A stretch of DNA of 64,000 nt, from contig NZ_JASGBI010000002.1 of assembly GCF_030053425.1 (NCBI RefSeq), positions 62,001 through 126,000 on the forward strand, written 5' to 3'. Shown in pieces: positions 63,824-64,000 of the stretch (the first letter of the stretch is position 1; every line of letters starts with the position of its first letter). The notes under the pieces were generated by a model. The model did no database searches. It saw only the letters and a program-made list of their open reading frames with translations, and was not told where the DNA came from. Position numbers and translations under genes: made by a program. The stretch is from Lysobacter stagni. GTDB taxonomy: Bacteria; Pseudomonadota; Gammaproteobacteria; Xanthomonadales; Xanthomonadaceae.

Positions 63824-64000
63824 TTACGGACGACGCGCCAGAGCGGCCTCGTCCTTGGCCTTCGGCAGCAGGTCCTGCTTGGTGACCTTGAACGGCCCCA
63901 GCGAAAGCATCGGCACCGCCACGAAGATCGTGGACACCACCACGACCACCGCGCCCACCATGTGGGTCAGCGCCAGGCCTTCCATCGACGAGCCGCCGTA
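63824..64000 (-). CDS. C-terminal fragment of an unrecognised membrane protein
   Basis: The last 58 codons of a gene that starts beyond the window, read from 64000 down to the TAA at 63824-63826. It contains a hydrophobic helix (MVGAVVVVVSTIFVAVPMLSL) followed by a charged tail (KVTKQDLLPKAKDEAALARRP), so it is a membrane protein with a C-terminal tail of about 25 residues. I do not recognise the family. Codon use is like the neighbouring genes and a terminator lies 27 bases downstream. Confidence 0.7.
   Translation of the reverse strand, partial: YGGSSMEGLALTHMVGAVVVVVSTIFVAVPMLSLGPFKVTKQDLLPKAKDEAALARRP

Overview
The window reads as ordinary chromosomal DNA of a GC-rich gammaproteobacterium of the Xanthomonadaceae, most likely Lysobacter or a close relative. 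The evidence is the gene order lptC-lptA-lptB-rpoN-hpf-ptsN-hprK-rapZ followed by a permease-less PTS (EIIA-Man, HPr, EI) and mgtE, the pilU-pilT-yggS-proC block, REP-type and larger dispersed inverted repeats, and many signal-transduction proteins. I see no rRNA, tRNA, CRISPR array, prophage, transposase or plasmid gene.

Layout. 1-6609: LPS export (end of kdsC, lptCAB), sigma-54, ribosome hibernation factor, and the regulatory PTS (ptsN, hprK, rapZ). 6784-7417: two small secreted proteins (an EF-hand protein and a Pro/Thr-rich lipoprotein) closed by a terminator. 7564-11588: EIIA-Man, HPr, EI, then the Mg2+ transporter MgtE. 11692-13308: an esterase lipoprotein and a TPR protein. 13496-15506 (minus): algH-ruvX-pyrB. 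15591-20713: an M49-like zinc peptidase lipoprotein, a REP pair, Tag DNA glycosylase and two tandem DUF1254/DUF1214 lipoproteins. 20782-25285: pilU and pilT (minus), yggS, proC and a DUF4426 lipoprotein. 25286-26309: a non-coding locus of nested inverted repeats flanked by hexanucleotide arrays. 26310-29174: a soluble hybrid histidine kinase. 29253-38843: M1 aminopeptidase, a four-EF-hand protein, a CHASE3-GAF-GGDEF cyclase, a 2H phosphoesterase, an MBL-fold lipoprotein and an MrfA-like helicase. 38840-43081: an MrfB-like nuclease, a GT4 glycosyltransferase and a glycogen-debranching-type glycosidase. 43193-47885: a PAS kinase and receiver pair, then a PAS-GGDEF-EAL protein. 47917-54864 (minus): LytS/AlgZ-type kinase, LytTR regulator, thioesterase and an RND efflux pair. 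55054-60530: Aag glycosylase, a PhnD-like protein coupled to a GGDEF-EAL protein, trmJ and suhB. 60612-63637 (minus): a small Cys-rich exported protein and a chemoreceptor with a good FliA (sigma-28) promoter. The window ends in the C-terminus of an unrecognised membrane protein.

How the parts fit. The PTS genes form a full phosphorelay (EI, HPr with His15 and Ser46, two EIIA proteins, HPr kinase, RapZ) with no sugar permease, so it looks purely regulatory. Three c-di-GMP proteins, twitching-motility ATPases, a FliA-dependent chemoreceptor and an AlgZ/AlgR-like pair point to control of surface motility. DNA repair is represented by two unrelated 3-methyladenine glycosylases and an MrfAB-like helicase and nuclease pair.

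The items most worth following up are the nested inverted-repeat locus at 25.3-26.15 kb, the MrfAB-like pair, and the overlapping PhnD-like sensor and GGDEF-EAL gene pair. None of these is proved here to be a new system.
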